Shown: positions 9,554-18,710, numbered from the stretch's first letter. The stretch is 64,000 bases of DNA from Streptomyces platensis (GCF_008704855.1 NZ_CP023691.1:7254001-7318000), one strand, 5' to 3'. The notes: generated by a model not told the origin, from the sequence alone. Translations and numbers: made by a program.

Positions 9554-11200
9554 TTACCGCGATCGCTGTCCCGGAACGGGGGCCGGTCCGGGGGTCGGTC
9601 CGGGGTGGACCAGGAACTCTTCCAGGATTCCCGGGGCCGCCGTCGTGGCGAAGCCGGGGGCGTCGGTGGCCGGGAGGTCCGGGATGCGGTAGCCGTCGTC
9701 GCCCGCCGCGACCGCCGCGGTGAGCGTGACGAGCCCGGCCCGGCGGGTGAACGGCGAGGTCGAGAACGTCCAGGCGGCGATGGCGTCGCGCTGGAGGGCG
9801 ACGGTGTCGCGGCTGAAGGTGCCCGAGCGGGCGACCAGATACGGGCCGTCCAGACCGTGCCCCAGACTGCGGTACGCGTCCCGGGCCAGCCACAGTGACA
9901 GCGCCGTGGTGACCAGTGCGTAGATCCAGGCGCAGTGCAGCAGGACGGGAGTGAACGCCGCGCCGAGACCGGCGAGCACGGCGGTGCCCGGCAGGACCAC
10001 GAACAGCAGACCGCGCACCCGCCGCCGGCGCAGCGCGACCCGGGGGTGCGGTGTCAGCGCCGCGGGCGCCGCGCTTCCCGGGAAGGGTGAGCGCAGGGTG
10101 CCACCGGCCACCCGCAGTGCCTCCGCGCGGGGCGCCGGCGGCAGCAGCCCGCTGCGCTTGCGGTTCTCCTCGCGGTTGCCCAGACCGCCCGCCACTGCGC
10201 GCACCAGTGCGCCGCCGCCGGCCCGCAGCAGCAGCGGTTCGCGCAGCACCACTCCGCGCAGCCGGGCCCGTTCGATGGTGACCGCACGGGTGGTGAGCAG
10301 CCCGCGGCGCACCCGGAGCGTGCGCGAGTCGGTCCACTCCAGGCAGTAGCTCCACCAGTTCTCGACGTACAGGACGACCGCGCCGACCGAACCGAGGGCG
10401 AGGATGACCACCAGCGCCGCCGGGATCGTCAGCCAGAGCGCACCGGCACCGAATTCCGTGAACGCCCGCTGGACGAAGCCGAGTTTCCAGGCCTCGATGC
10501 CGATGCCGTCCAGGGCGCGGTAGGCGCCTCCGGCCGCCACGAAGACCCCGCCGATGACCCAGAAGGTGAGCGGCGCATAGCGCAGCCAGCGCCAGTTGAT
10601 GCGGGCCACCACCGGGTCGTTCGCGATCGCCTCGGCATCGGCGTAGGCGAGCAGCTCGGTGCGCAGCCGCTCGGCTTCGGGCACCGTGAGCGCCTCCAGG
10701 GACAGCTCGCTGCTGCCGTCCCCCGAGCCGGCCGTACCGGCCCGCAGCACGGTGACGCCCAGTACCCGGTGCACCGGCGTCGCGGTCAGATCGACGGTGC
10801 GTATCCGGTGCAGCGGCACGCTGCGCAGCCGCCGGGTCAGCAGCCCGCTGCGCACATCGAAGGTGGGGGAGGCGCCGCCCGCTCCCTCGCCGCGGCGGGG
10901 AATGGTGATACGGAACTCCGTACGCGCCCACCGGATCAGGCCGAGCGTGGTGAGGACGGCGAACGAGGCCGAGATCGCGGCGAGCGTGATCCAGGCCTCG
11001 GTGTTGATCCGGCCGCCGGTGGCCAGCGCCGTCAGTGCCAGCGAACCGAGCGGTGCCGCCATCCAGCCGCAGTGCACCAGAAGGGTGCGCGGGTCCAGCC
11101 GCCGCCACGGCGTCTCCTCGAAGGGGGCGTCGGGCGGGGCGGCGGGCCCGGACCCGGCGGACGTGCCGGTGTCTGTGCCGGGCTCCCGAGGCGTGCTCAT
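9554..11200 (-). CDS. Membrane PH-domain protein, YdbT type
   Basis: A 548-aa integral membrane protein with repeated bacterial PH (bPH2) domains between pairs of transmembrane helices. Visible are PLHRIRTVDLTATPVHRVLGV, the YCLEWTDSRTLRVRRGLLTTRA block with ERARLRGVVLREPLLLR, and a third copy near the C terminus (YLVARSGTFSRDTVALQRDAI). Hydrophobic pairs lie at about 45-85, 205-275 and 400-440. In Bacillus YdbS/YdbT contribute to resistance to some antimicrobial compounds, but the general role is unknown. Its start overlaps the preceding small PH gene by four bases. Confidence 0.87.
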   Translation of the reverse strand: MSTPREPGTDTGTSAGSGPAAPPDAPFEETPWRRLDPRTLLVHCGWMAAPLGSLALTALATGGRINTEAWITLAAISASFAVLTTLGLIRWARTEFRITIPRRGEGAGGASPTFDVRSGLLTRRLRSVPLHRIRTVDLTATPVHRVLGVTVLRAGTAGSGDGSSELSLEALTVPEAERLRTELLAYADAEAIANDPVVARINWRWLRYAPLTFWVIGGVFVAAGGAYRALDGIGIEAWKLGFVQRAFTEFGAGALWLTIPAALVVILALGSVGAVVLYVENWWSYCLEWTDSRTLRVRRGLLTTRAVTIERARLRGVVLREPLLLRAGGGALVRAVAGGLGNREENRKRSGLLPPAPRAEALRVAGGTLRSPFPGSAAPAALTPHPRVALRRRRVRGLLFVVLPGTAVLAGLGAAFTPVLLHCAWIYALVTTALSLWLARDAYRSLGHGLDGPYLVARSGTFSRDTVALQRDAIAAWTFSTSPFTRRAGLVTLTAAVAAGDDGYRIPDLPATDAPGFATTAAPGILEEFLVHPGPTPGPAPVPGQRSR

Positions 11201-11715
11201 GCGGCATCACCCGGTACGTCCTGCGCAGCCTCACCGATCCGCCGGGACAGCTCCTCGGCGTCCGCGTCGGACAGTCCGGCGATCTTGATGTCGCCCGCGG
11301 TCGAGGCGGTGGTGACGGTCACCGTCGCCAGCCCGTACCGCCGCTGGAGCGGCCCGCGCACGGTGTCGACCGTCTGCACCCGGCTCAGCGGCGCGATCCG
11401 CCGCTTCTGCCAGAACCAGCCGCCCGCCGCGTAGACCGCCCGGCCGCCCAGCTCCCAGGCGTGCACCGCATACCGCCACCGCGGCATCACCAGGAGATAG
11501 CCGAGGGCCGGCAGCACCAGCACGACCAGCAGCAACGGGCCGAGCCAGGGCAGCGCGCCCGGGAAGAAGAGCAGGGACAGGACCGCCATGGTGAGCGCGG
11601 TGAGCAGCATCGGGCCACTGAGCGTCAGCAGCGCCTGGAGTGTCCACCAGCGGCGGGCCCGGGGATCGACGCGGTGGCGGGGTGGTCGAAGCAGCGGGGC
11701 GGCGTGCTCAGGCAT
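11197..11715 (-). CDS. Membrane PH-domain protein, YdbS type
   Basis: A 172-aa protein with two transmembrane helices (about residues 30-75) followed by one bPH2 domain: WELGGRAVYAAGGWFWQKRR, then the conserved APLSRVQTVDTVRGPLQRRYGL and TASTAGDIKIAGLSDADAEEL. It is the usual small partner of the YdbT-type protein encoded after it, and the four-base overlap supports a complex or at least coordinated synthesis. The ATG at 11715 follows GGTGA. The promoter must lie in the palindrome-rich interval shared with the divergent TetR gene. Confidence 0.87.
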   Translation of the reverse strand: MPEHAAPLLRPPRHRVDPRARRWWTLQALLTLSGPMLLTALTMAVLSLLFFPGALPWLGPLLLVVLVLPALGYLLVMPRWRYAVHAWELGGRAVYAAGGWFWQKRRIAPLSRVQTVDTVRGPLQRRYGLATVTVTTASTAGDIKIAGLSDADAEELSRRIGEAAQDVPGDAA

Positions 11716-11731
11716 CAGGGTCACCGGTTTC

Positions 11732-11783
11732 CAAGTCAAGCGTATTGAGTAGCGATACGTTATAACGGTACAAGCGACTTGTA
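11732..11783. promoter_or_regulatory. Palindrome cluster, probable TetR operator
   Basis: The divergent control region is unusually AT-rich for this genome and contains a perfect palindrome TACAAG-cga-CTTGTA at 11769-11783, a perfect CGTTATAACG at 11758-11767, and outer arms CAAGTC (11732-11737) and GACTTG (11776-11781). It sits about 70 bases before the TetR start and about 50 before the PH operon start. The size and symmetry of the 15-base palindrome suit a TetR-family site that would control both directions. Confidence 0.6.
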
Positions 11784-11852
11784 AAAGCGGGCCCGGTACC
11801 CGGAAGCGACCCCGCGCGCGAGGAACCGCGCACCGTACGAGGGAGGTCATCC

Positions 11853-12509
11853 GTGCCCAAGAAGGTGGACCACGAAGCCAGACGCCAGGAGATCTCCGAG
11901 GCGTTGTGCCGGATCGCCGGCACCCGTGGGCTGGACGGGGCGAGTCTGCGCGATGTCGCCGCGGAGGCCGGTATCTCACTGGGCCGGCTACAGCACTACT
12001 TCCGCACCAGGGACGAGATGCTGCTCTTCGCCCTCCGGTACATCAACCGGCTTGCCGGGGACCGGATCAGGGAGCGCATCGAGGCGCTGACCGAGGAGCC
12101 GACGCCCCGTGAGGTGCTGCGCGCCTGTCTGTCGGGCATGCTGCCGCTGGACGACAGGAGCCGCATCGGGCTGCTGGTCGGCGCCGCGTACTACGCCCGC
12201 GCCGTCCATGACGAGGCCCTGCGCGCCGAGGCCGAGGACGGCATCCCCCGGCTCCGCGCCTTCTTCGCCGACCAGCTGCGGCTGGCCGCGGACCGCGGCG
12301 AACTGCCACCGGAGCGCGCCAACGAGGACGAGGCGATGCTGCTGATCAGCGCGGCCGACGGGCTCGCCACCTACGTCCTGCTGGAGGTGCACACCCCCGA
12401 GACCGCGCTACGGCTGGTGGACCTGCACCTGGCGAATCTCTTCGGAGCGGAGCGGCCGCCGGAAACCGGGGCGGGGCGGGTGGTGACGACCGGGGGGAGT
12501 GTGCGGTGA
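11853..12509 (+). CDS. TetR/AcrR-family regulator
   Basis: A 218-aa repressor-type protein. The helix-turn-helix is near the N terminus: RRQEISEALCRIAGTRGLDG, SLRDVAAEAGISLGRLQHYFRTRDEML, with the ligand-binding helical domain behind it. GTG at 11853 has a GGGAGG ribosome site. It is divergent from the two PH-domain genes and separated by palindromes, so autoregulation and control of the PH operon are the natural inference. The ligand is unknown. Confidence 0.92.
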   Translation: MPKKVDHEARRQEISEALCRIAGTRGLDGASLRDVAAEAGISLGRLQHYFRTRDEMLLFALRYINRLAGDRIRERIEALTEEPTPREVLRACLSGMLPLDDRSRIGLLVGAAYYARAVHDEALRAEAEDGIPRLRAFFADQLRLAADRGELPPERANEDEAMLLISAADGLATYVLLEVHTPETALRLVDLHLANLFGAERPPETGAGRVVTTGGSVR

Positions 12510-12664
12510 CAGCGGGACGGGATGCCTTTCGGCGGGTGGGCATGCCGAACGCCGGGGCATGCCACAGGTGAAGGGTCAGTTCGTGAGGGTCAGTTCGCGA
12601 GGGGCGGTGCGGCGCGATGGGGTGCCGGAACTCCGGTCGGGCTCCGGCGCCGACGGGGTGTGGT

Positions 12665-13078
12665 TCACGCCTCGCGCAACAGGGCGGCGAGATCGCCCTC
12701 GACGTCCAGGTGCCGCGCTTCATCGCCCTGCGCGACCAGCTCGTACGACAGCGTCAGAAACGCTCTCAGCTCCTGCGTCTCGAACTGCACCACCGCCATA
12801 CCGCCGGCGGCGTGGAACTCCACCACCACCGCATCGGCGTCGTACGGCCAGATCTGTACGTCGCCCGCCCCGGCGGGCCCGCACAGGCCCTCCTCCAGCA
12901 GTTCGCGCCCGAACGTCCAGGTCACCTCCGCCCCGTCCAGCGAAGCGGCCGGCGGAAAGACCAGCCGCACCGCGAAGGGGTCGGCGCGGTCGTAACGCAG
13001 GCTCGCCGGGATCACCTGCGACCGTGGAGCGGTCGCGATGAGACGGGCCTGAACGGCTTGGTCGATGACGCTGGACAT
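12665..13078 (-). CDS. SsgA-like sporulation/cell division protein (second copy)
   Basis: A 137-aa SsgA-like protein, paralogous to the one at 8874-9287: same length, SVIDQAVQARLIAT at the N terminus, VTWTFGRELLEEGLCGPAG and GDVQIWPYD in the middle. The start follows GGGAG. It has its own upstream region with a Crp-like site about 90 bases before the start codon. The family acts in sporulation-specific division and spore maturation; the specific step is not predictable from the sequence. Confidence 0.9.
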   Translation of the reverse strand: MSSVIDQAVQARLIATAPRSQVIPASLRYDRADPFAVRLVFPPAASLDGAEVTWTFGRELLEEGLCGPAGAGDVQIWPYDADAVVVEFHAAGGMAVVQFETQELRAFLTLSYELVAQGDEARHLDVEGDLAALLREA

Positions 13079-13430
13079 CGCCGGCTCCCTTGTGTTCGGT
13101 GCGGTTCATTTGAGTCTTCGACCACTAAGACGCGCGGGCCATCGCGCCAGGTGCATTGGATTCCTACGTGACCTGCGTCACGGGCCTTTGAATGTACGTA
13201 TTTGCCCTCTTTGTTGGCCGCCCGATACTCGCGACCGGCCTCCCGGGGCTCAACTTGACGAGCCGTCAGGCGTACGGGTGCGCCTCGGTCACGACCGCAC
13301 GGCCACCGAGGGCTCACCGGTGGGTGCGGGCAGTGACGGGGGAGGTCACCGGCGGCGCCGGGCGGCGGTCTGGACGGGGCGCTCGGGCTGGGCTAGCTTC
13401 CAGCCCAAAACCAGAGCGGGGTGGGGCGAA
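13079..13430. promoter_or_regulatory. Divergent control region with Crp-like site
   Basis: This 352-base interval separates the second SsgA-like gene from the BNR-repeat gene. It holds CGTGAC-ctgc-GTCACG at 13167-13182, which fits the Streptomyces Crp consensus GTG-N6-GNCAC exactly and is fully symmetric. An AT-richer stretch follows at 13187-13210 and could contain a promoter. No gene is apparent in the rest. Confidence 0.5.
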
Positions 13431-14681
13431 ATGCGGCGCACGGGACGTTTGTTGTATCTGGGCTCAGAGCAGCGGAAGGGGCGGGGGCCGCGTCCACGCG
13501 GTGTCGGACGCCGGGCGGCGCTCACCGCTGGTGCGGCGGCCCTCGCCATGCTCGCGGCCGGCTCCGTAGCCGTGGCCCGGCCGGCGAACGCCCCCGTGGA
13601 CGCGACCTCTTCCCCCGCCTCCTACGCGATGACGTCCGCCGCGGCCTCGCCTGCGACCACGCCCACCTCGGCCCGTGATCCGCTGACGGCGGCTTCGTTC
13701 ACCACCCCGCACGCCGGCTGGCGGCTCAAGGACAGCGGCAGCACCGCCCGCTTCCGCGGTCTGGCCGCCGTCAGCCGTACGACCGCCTGGGTCGCGGGCA
13801 CCGGCGGTACCGTGCTGCGCACCCGGGACGGCGGCAAGCACTGGCGCAACATCTCCCCACCCGGTGCCGACGCACTGGAGTTCCGCGACATCGAGGCGCT
13901 CGATGCGCGCCGCGCGGTCGTCCTCGCGATCGGCGAGGGTGCGGCCTCGCGGGTCTTCCGCACCGATGACGCGGGCGCCACCTGGACCGAAAGCTTCCGC
14001 AACCCCGACCCCCGTGCCTTCTACGACTGCCTGACCTTCTTCGACCGGCGGCACGGCATCGCGCTCAGCGACCCCGTGGACGGCAAGTACCGCATCCTGT
14101 CCACCGGGGACGGCGGCCGCAGTTGGCGGGTCCTGCCATCGGACGGTATGCCACCGGCCCAGCAGGGCGAGGCCGCATTCGCCGCCAGTGGCCAGTGCCT
14201 GGTCTCCTCCGGCAGCCGCGACGCCTGGATCGCGACCGGCGGCGCGGCCACCGCCCGCGTCCTGCACACCGCCGACCGCGGCCGCACCTGGACCGTCACC
14301 GACACCCCGCTGCCCGCGGGCGACCCGGCGCGCGGCATCTTCGCCCTCGCCGTCCGCGACCGCGGCCACGCCCTCGCGGTCGGCGGCGACTACCGCCCCG
14401 ACCAGCCCTCCCCGCACGCCGCCGCGGTCAGCGCCGACGCCGGCGCCACCTGGACACCGGCCGCCGCACCCCCGAAGGCGTACCGCTCCGGCGCCGCCTG
14501 GCTCCCGAACTCCCGCCACCTCGCCCTGGCGGTCGGCCCGACCGGCAGCGATCTGACACTCGACGGCGGCCACACCTGGCACACCTTCGACACCGGCTCG
14601 TACGACACCGTCGACTGCGCCCCCGACCTGGGCTGCTGGGCCGCGGGCGAGAAGGGGAGGCTCGCCCGACTGGAGTGGTGA
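13431..14681 (+). CDS. Secreted BNR/Ycf48-like beta-propeller protein
   Basis: A 416-aa exported protein with a long basic N terminus containing GRRAALTAGAAALAMLAAG, a Sec or possibly Tat signal, and an Ala/Ser/Thr-rich linker to about residue 95. The rest is a series of BNR/Asp-box blades: LRTRDGGKHWRN, FRTDDAGATWTES, LSTGDGGRSWRV, LHTADRGRTWTV and SADAGATWTP, similar to the YCF48/sortilin-like propellers. Some relatives are loosely annotated as oxidoreductases, for which there is no motif here. Function is unknown. Confidence 0.86.
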   Translation: MRRTGRLLYLGSEQRKGRGPRPRGVGRRAALTAGAAALAMLAAGSVAVARPANAPVDATSSPASYAMTSAAASPATTPTSARDPLTAASFTTPHAGWRLKDSGSTARFRGLAAVSRTTAWVAGTGGTVLRTRDGGKHWRNISPPGADALEFRDIEALDARRAVVLAIGEGAASRVFRTDDAGATWTESFRNPDPRAFYDCLTFFDRRHGIALSDPVDGKYRILSTGDGGRSWRVLPSDGMPPAQQGEAAFAASGQCLVSSGSRDAWIATGGAATARVLHTADRGRTWTVTDTPLPAGDPARGIFALAVRDRGHALAVGGDYRPDQPSPHAAAVSADAGATWTPAAAPPKAYRSGAAWLPNSRHLALAVGPTGSDLTLDGGHTWHTFDTGSYDTVDCAPDLGCWAAGEKGRLARLEW

Positions 14682-14861
14682 GGGTCGGGGTGGTCGCGGC
14701 CGCGCGTGCATTGTGTGGGGGCATGCGTCCCTGGGCGGGCCCTCTACCGGGGTGGTGCGTCCGTCGGCAGGCCCGCTCTGCCAGGGCGTGCCGTGCTCGG
14801 CGCGCCCGCCGCTCCGGCCGGTCGCTCGCTGCCTGCCCCGCCTGCCCACGGCCCGTAGGCC

Positions 14862-15368
14862 TCAGTCCAGCAGGCTGCCGAGCCGTCCCTCCAGGACCAC
14901 CAGCAACTCGCCCAGCCCCGTGGAGAGTTCCTCCTGCCGCTCGGCGCCGATGCCGGCCAGCAGCGACGCCTCGTACCGTAGCTGTTCGGGCAGCAGCCGG
15001 TCGATGGTGTCGCGTCCTTCGTCGGAGAGCGAGAGATGGCTGACGCGGCGGTCCCGGCCGTCGGGGCGGCGGACGATCAGCCCCCGCTCCTCCAACTGCC
15101 GTACCCGTTTGGTGACCGCGGCACCGGAGGCGAAGGTCTCGCGGGCCACCCGCCCGGGGGTCAGCTCGCGGTCCATCCGGCGCAGGGTGCCGAGGATGTC
15201 GAACTCGGGCCTGGTGAGTCCGGCCCTCCGCAGCGGCGCGTCGGCCGCCTGCTGAAGCAGCGCGGAACAGCGGTTGAGCCGCCCGATCACCGCCATCGGG
15301 CCGGTGTCCAGCCCGGGGTGCACCTGCTGCCACTGGCGCAGCACCCCCGCGACGATGTCCTCGGTCAC
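14862..15368 (-). CDS. MarR-family regulator
   Basis: A 168-aa winged-helix regulator. The core is LTRPEFDILGTLRRMDRELTP, ARETFASGAAVTKRVRQLEERGLIVRRPDGRDRR and a C-terminal dimerisation helix. GTG at 15368 was preferred to the GTG six bases upstream because AGGAG lies seven bases before it and only one base before the other. The next gene on the same strand upstream is the FUSC protein, 87 bases away, so the pair may be co-transcribed and MarR may control it. Confidence 0.9.
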   Translation of the reverse strand: MTEDIVAGVLRQWQQVHPGLDTGPMAVIGRLNRCSALLQQAADAPLRRAGLTRPEFDILGTLRRMDRELTPGRVARETFASGAAVTKRVRQLEERGLIVRRPDGRDRRVSHLSLSDEGRDTIDRLLPEQLRYEASLLAGIGAERQEELSTGLGELLVVLEGRLGSLLD

Positions 15369-15455
15369 CCGCACTCTCCTCTCGGCCGTGCCGTACGCCC
15401 CCAGGGCGCGGCGCCCTCATTGTGCCTGCCGTACGGTGCCGATCGGGCGCACGGG

Positions 15456-17261
15456 TCAGGCGGCAAGTGCCGGCGCCGTGAGCCGCCGGACGAGACCGGC
15501 CAGCGCCCGGTGACCTCGCTGTTCGGCGTGGACGATCCGCTCCTCCGGAACGGCCCGCTGCCACCACTCACCGGCCGCGACCTCCACCGCCTCCCGGAGC
15601 TCGACCAGACAGCCCGCCAGCCGGTCGCGGGCCCAGCCGATTTCCCGGGCCTCGTCCACACCGGTCGCGGCTCCCTCCCGGAGCAGCGGGGACGCGACGG
15701 CCTCGGCGGCCGCGACCCGCTCCAGCGCCACCTCGATACGATCCGCGGCACGCCGATTGGTGACCAGGACACAGCAGGCCAGCCCCACCGCCGCCCCCAC
15801 CACGGTGTCGAGCCAGCGGTCGGCGATCAGCGTCGTCGCCGGCACCTGACTGCCGAATTCGGTCAGCAGCAGCGCCATCGGGGTCACCCACACCGAACCG
15901 AGCCAGTAGTTACGGGTGATCGTGGCCTCCGCGCCGAGCTGACAGGCCAGCGCGAGCGCGATCATCGCGAGCGGTCCGAGGTGTATCAGCGGCAGCAGTG
16001 CGGTGTAGAGGAGCAGCCCGAGCAGATTGCCGAGGGTGCGCTGAAGCGCGCGCTGCCAGGAGAGCGTGGTGTTGGCCTGGTAGATGGAGGCTGCCGTGAC
16101 CACGGCCCAATACGGATGCCCGACCCCGACGGCCATTGACGCCCAGCCCGCCAGTACACACCCCACGGCGACCCGCGCGCCGATGGGCAGCAGCGGTGCC
16201 CCGGGCGCCAACCGGGCGAGCACCGCCCGCACCCCGCGCGGATGACCGGGCCCGGGCCGCCGCGGCCCCCACGCCTCCGCGGCGACACCCGCCAACTCCT
16301 CGGCCTGTGCCGCGGACAACGCCACCTCGGGCAACGGCCGCCCGCCGCGCAGCTCACGCGCCCAGCCGCCGAGCCGCTCGGCCTCGGCCCCCGCGAATCC
16401 CGCTGCATACGGTGCGCCCGGGGCGGCCACGCCCCTGGCGAGCCCCGTGCTCCCCGACGCCGACTCGGCGCGCACCAGCAGCCGTTCGAGTCCGGCCCGC
16501 GCCGCGGCCGTGTCCGGGGTACGCGCCGGGACCAGGAACAGCGTGTGCCAGGCGGCGTTCACCGCGGCCGCGGCGGCATGACGGGCGTGCGCCACCCCGG
16601 CCGGTGCCGCGCCGCCGGTGCCCGCCTCCGTACGCAGCAGCCCCGCGGCGGCCTCCAGCGCGCGGGCGACCACGATCCGCTCGGGCCCCTGCGGCCGTAT
16701 CAGCGCCGGAGCCATACAGACCAGCCAGGCGAGCACCCCGGTGCCGAACGCCAGCGCCAGGTGCAGAGGTAGTTGCCCGAGGTGCTGCGGCACGAAGAAC
16801 GCCGAGGCGGTGATGAAGGTCAGGATGACGTTGCCCGGCGGGCCGATACGCGTCGCGTCACAGACCATCTTATGGGCCGCGGCGACCAGCGAGGCGCATA
16901 CGACCAGCAGCGCGGTCGAGGCGATCAGCGATGCGGCGGTCAGCGCGACGCCGAGGCTGGCGACCATGCCGAGCACCACCCACGGCAGCGTGCGGGCACG
17001 CGCCGCATACGGCAGACCGTGCGCGTAGAGCGCGCACATCGCCCCCGCCGAGGTGTACAGGATCAGATCCAGCCGCCCCAGCGCGTACAGCGTGAGGTCG
17101 GGGATCGCCAGCGCCACCAGCGCACTGAGCGCCGGCTTGTGCCAGATGTCGACGGGCCGCCGCAGCCGCACCGCGCTCCGGACCGGCAGCGGCCGGGCAC
17201 GCACCACGCTCCCCGGAGCATCGTGCGCACTCTTACCGGACGGCTTCCCATGCTTCCCCAT
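15456..17261 (-). CDS. FUSC-family membrane protein (first copy)
   Basis: A 601-aa membrane protein with two blocks of hydrophobic helices (about residues 40-200 and 365-480) separated by a soluble middle region, and a cytosolic helical C terminus. This is the aromatic-acid-exporter/fusaric-acid-resistance-like layout, with HPYWAVVTAASIYQANTTLSWQRALQR and TIRGTLLG-like QRTLGNLLGLLLY marking the FUSC_2 part. A role in efflux is inferred. It is divergent from a TetR gene across 158 bases. A second, only distantly similar FUSC gene is at 58228-60237. Confidence 0.87.
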   Translation of the reverse strand: MGKHGKPSGKSAHDAPGSVVRARPLPVRSAVRLRRPVDIWHKPALSALVALAIPDLTLYALGRLDLILYTSAGAMCALYAHGLPYAARARTLPWVVLGMVASLGVALTAASLIASTALLVVCASLVAAAHKMVCDATRIGPPGNVILTFITASAFFVPQHLGQLPLHLALAFGTGVLAWLVCMAPALIRPQGPERIVVARALEAAAGLLRTEAGTGGAAPAGVAHARHAAAAAVNAAWHTLFLVPARTPDTAAARAGLERLLVRAESASGSTGLARGVAAPGAPYAAGFAGAEAERLGGWARELRGGRPLPEVALSAAQAEELAGVAAEAWGPRRPGPGHPRGVRAVLARLAPGAPLLPIGARVAVGCVLAGWASMAVGVGHPYWAVVTAASIYQANTTLSWQRALQRTLGNLLGLLLYTALLPLIHLGPLAMIALALACQLGAEATITRNYWLGSVWVTPMALLLTEFGSQVPATTLIADRWLDTVVGAAVGLACCVLVTNRRAADRIEVALERVAAAEAVASPLLREGAATGVDEAREIGWARDRLAGCLVELREAVEVAAGEWWQRAVPEERIVHAEQRGHRALAGLVRRLTAPALAA

Positions 17262-17419
17262 GAGGCGAATGTTAGCAGGTGTTTTACTCGTGAAATATAC
17301 GCCGCTTGGGCGTCCTACGAGCCGGAGGCGGGTACGGCAGGAGTCCCGGCGGCCGGCGGGAGAAAAGTGATCGACGAGCGGGCGACAAGTGGGGTGGTGC
17401 GGAGGGTGACAATGGCCGG

Positions 17420-18037
17420 GTGCCAGCCGCCAAGAAGAAGTCGACGACCGCGAGTGCCTCGCCCGAGCGTCGCCGCGAACTGCTCACCATCGCGGCGGAC
17501 GTCTTCGCCGCACACGGCTACAACGCCACCACCGTCCGCCGCATCGCGGACGAAGCCGGCATGCTCGCGGGCAGCCTCTACTACCACTTCGACTCGAAGG
17601 AATCGATGCTGGACGAGATCCTGTCCAGCTTCCTGACCGAGCTGTGGGACGGCTACGACGCCGTCCTCGCCGCCGGTCTCGGTCCCAGGGAGACCATCGA
17701 AGCCCTGGTCACCGAGTCCTTTCGGGAGATCGACCGGCATCGCGCGGCCGTCGCCATTTACCAGAAGGAGTCCAAGCACCTCGCCGCCCAGCCCCGTTTC
17801 GGCTACCTCACCGACTCCCAGCAGAAGTTCAAAACGGCCTGGCTCGGCACCCTGGAGCGCGGCGTGGCCGACGGGGCGTTCCGCGCGGACCTCGACATCC
17901 GGCTCACCTACCGCTTCGTCCGCGACACCGTCTGGGTGGCGGCGAGCTGGTACCGGCCGGGCGGGCAGCACAGCCCCGAGGAGATCGCCCGCCAGTACCT
18001 CTCGATGGTGCTGGACGGCATCGCCGTACGCGCCTGA
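17420..18037 (+). CDS. TetR-family regulator, KstR2-like
   Basis: A 205-aa TetR-family protein: ERRRELLTIAADVFAAHGYN and VRRIADEAGMLAGSLYYHFDSKESML form the DNA-binding domain, and the C-terminal half resembles the KstR2/TetR_C_33 ligand domain (IYQKESKHLA, YRFVRDTVWVAASWYRPGG). Such regulators usually respond to acyl-CoA ligands. GTG at 17420 is the only reasonable in-frame start; GGAGG lies 14 bases ahead. It is divergent from the FUSC gene, but the interval shows no clear KstR2-type palindrome. Confidence 0.88.
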   Translation: MPAAKKKSTTASASPERRRELLTIAADVFAAHGYNATTVRRIADEAGMLAGSLYYHFDSKESMLDEILSSFLTELWDGYDAVLAAGLGPRETIEALVTESFREIDRHRAAVAIYQKESKHLAAQPRFGYLTDSQQKFKTAWLGTLERGVADGAFRADLDIRLTYRFVRDTVWVAASWYRPGGQHSPEEIARQYLSMVLDGIAVRA

Positions 18038-18228
18038 CGCGTCCTTCCGCAACGGGCGAGGTCCCGTCGGCGCAGCGGCCCTGGCGGCGGGCCTGGCCCT
18101 GGCGGCGAGCATGACGCTGGTGGCGAGTGTGGTTCCGGCGGTCTGCGCGGTCCTGGCGGCGGGCGGGGGCCCGGCTACCGCCGCGCCTGGCCTTTGAGGC
18201 CGTACCCCGGCCCTTCGGTCGTGCCCGC

Positions 18229-18540
18229 TCAGCAGGGAGTGTTCTTCACGAACAGTGCCCGCGGCGTCCCGGTCGTGCCGTAGTGGATGTCCTTGGTCGT
18301 GCCCTTGAGGAGCCTGCCATGGGGGTCGCGGTGATGCGGGACGACGATGGTGAAGCACGAGGTCCGCCGCGTGCACAGATTCGACAGGCGGACGTAGCGC
18401 TGGTGGCCCTTGTTGAAGTACTTCCGCACCTTGACGCACTGCGGCGCCCGGCCCGTGGCGGACGCTTCCGATGCGGTGACCAGGGTCAGCGAGGCGCTGC
18501 ACGCCACGGTTGCCAGTGCTATGGCGATGATCTTCCGCAC
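18229..18540 (-). CDS. Small secreted cysteine-containing protein
   Basis: A 103-aa protein with a clear signal peptide (VRKIIAIALATVACSASLTL, cleavage near SEASA) and a mature part of about 75 residues with four cysteines that could form two disulfides (QCVKV, NLCTRR, SCFTI, and the last residue). GTG at 18540 follows a GGGGGAGA ribosome site. The mature chain is basic and rich in His/Arg/Lys. Similar short exported proteins of unknown function are common in Streptomyces; I do not recognise a specific family. Confidence 0.75.
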   Translation of the reverse strand: MRKIIAIALATVACSASLTLVTASEASATGRAPQCVKVRKYFNKGHQRYVRLSNLCTRRTSCFTIVVPHHRDPHGRLLKGTTKDIHYGTTGTPRALFVKNTPC

Positions 18541-18710
18541 GTGATCTCCCCCGTTGAAAGCCTTGGAATCCCCTCGCGAACCCCTACCGTGTTCGCACGT
18601 ACATTCCCCATTGTCCATACCCCCCCAATGGAAATCAGCCCCGGGGGCCACACAGGGACACAAGCGCTACATAGCGGCAACCCTTTCGGAACAAGGCCGG
18701 GCCGGCCGGG

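Noticed and set aside
9387..11234. Overlapping 615-codon minus-strand frame at the YdbT-type gene
   Set aside because: Another frame of the same strand encodes the recognisable PH-domain protein with its transmembrane pairs; this one is Arg/Gly-rich noise.
14428..15567. 379-codon minus-strand frame spanning the MarR gene and the end of the BNR gene
   Set aside because: The MarR protein is in a different frame with clear winged-helix motifs, and this frame overlaps two real genes.
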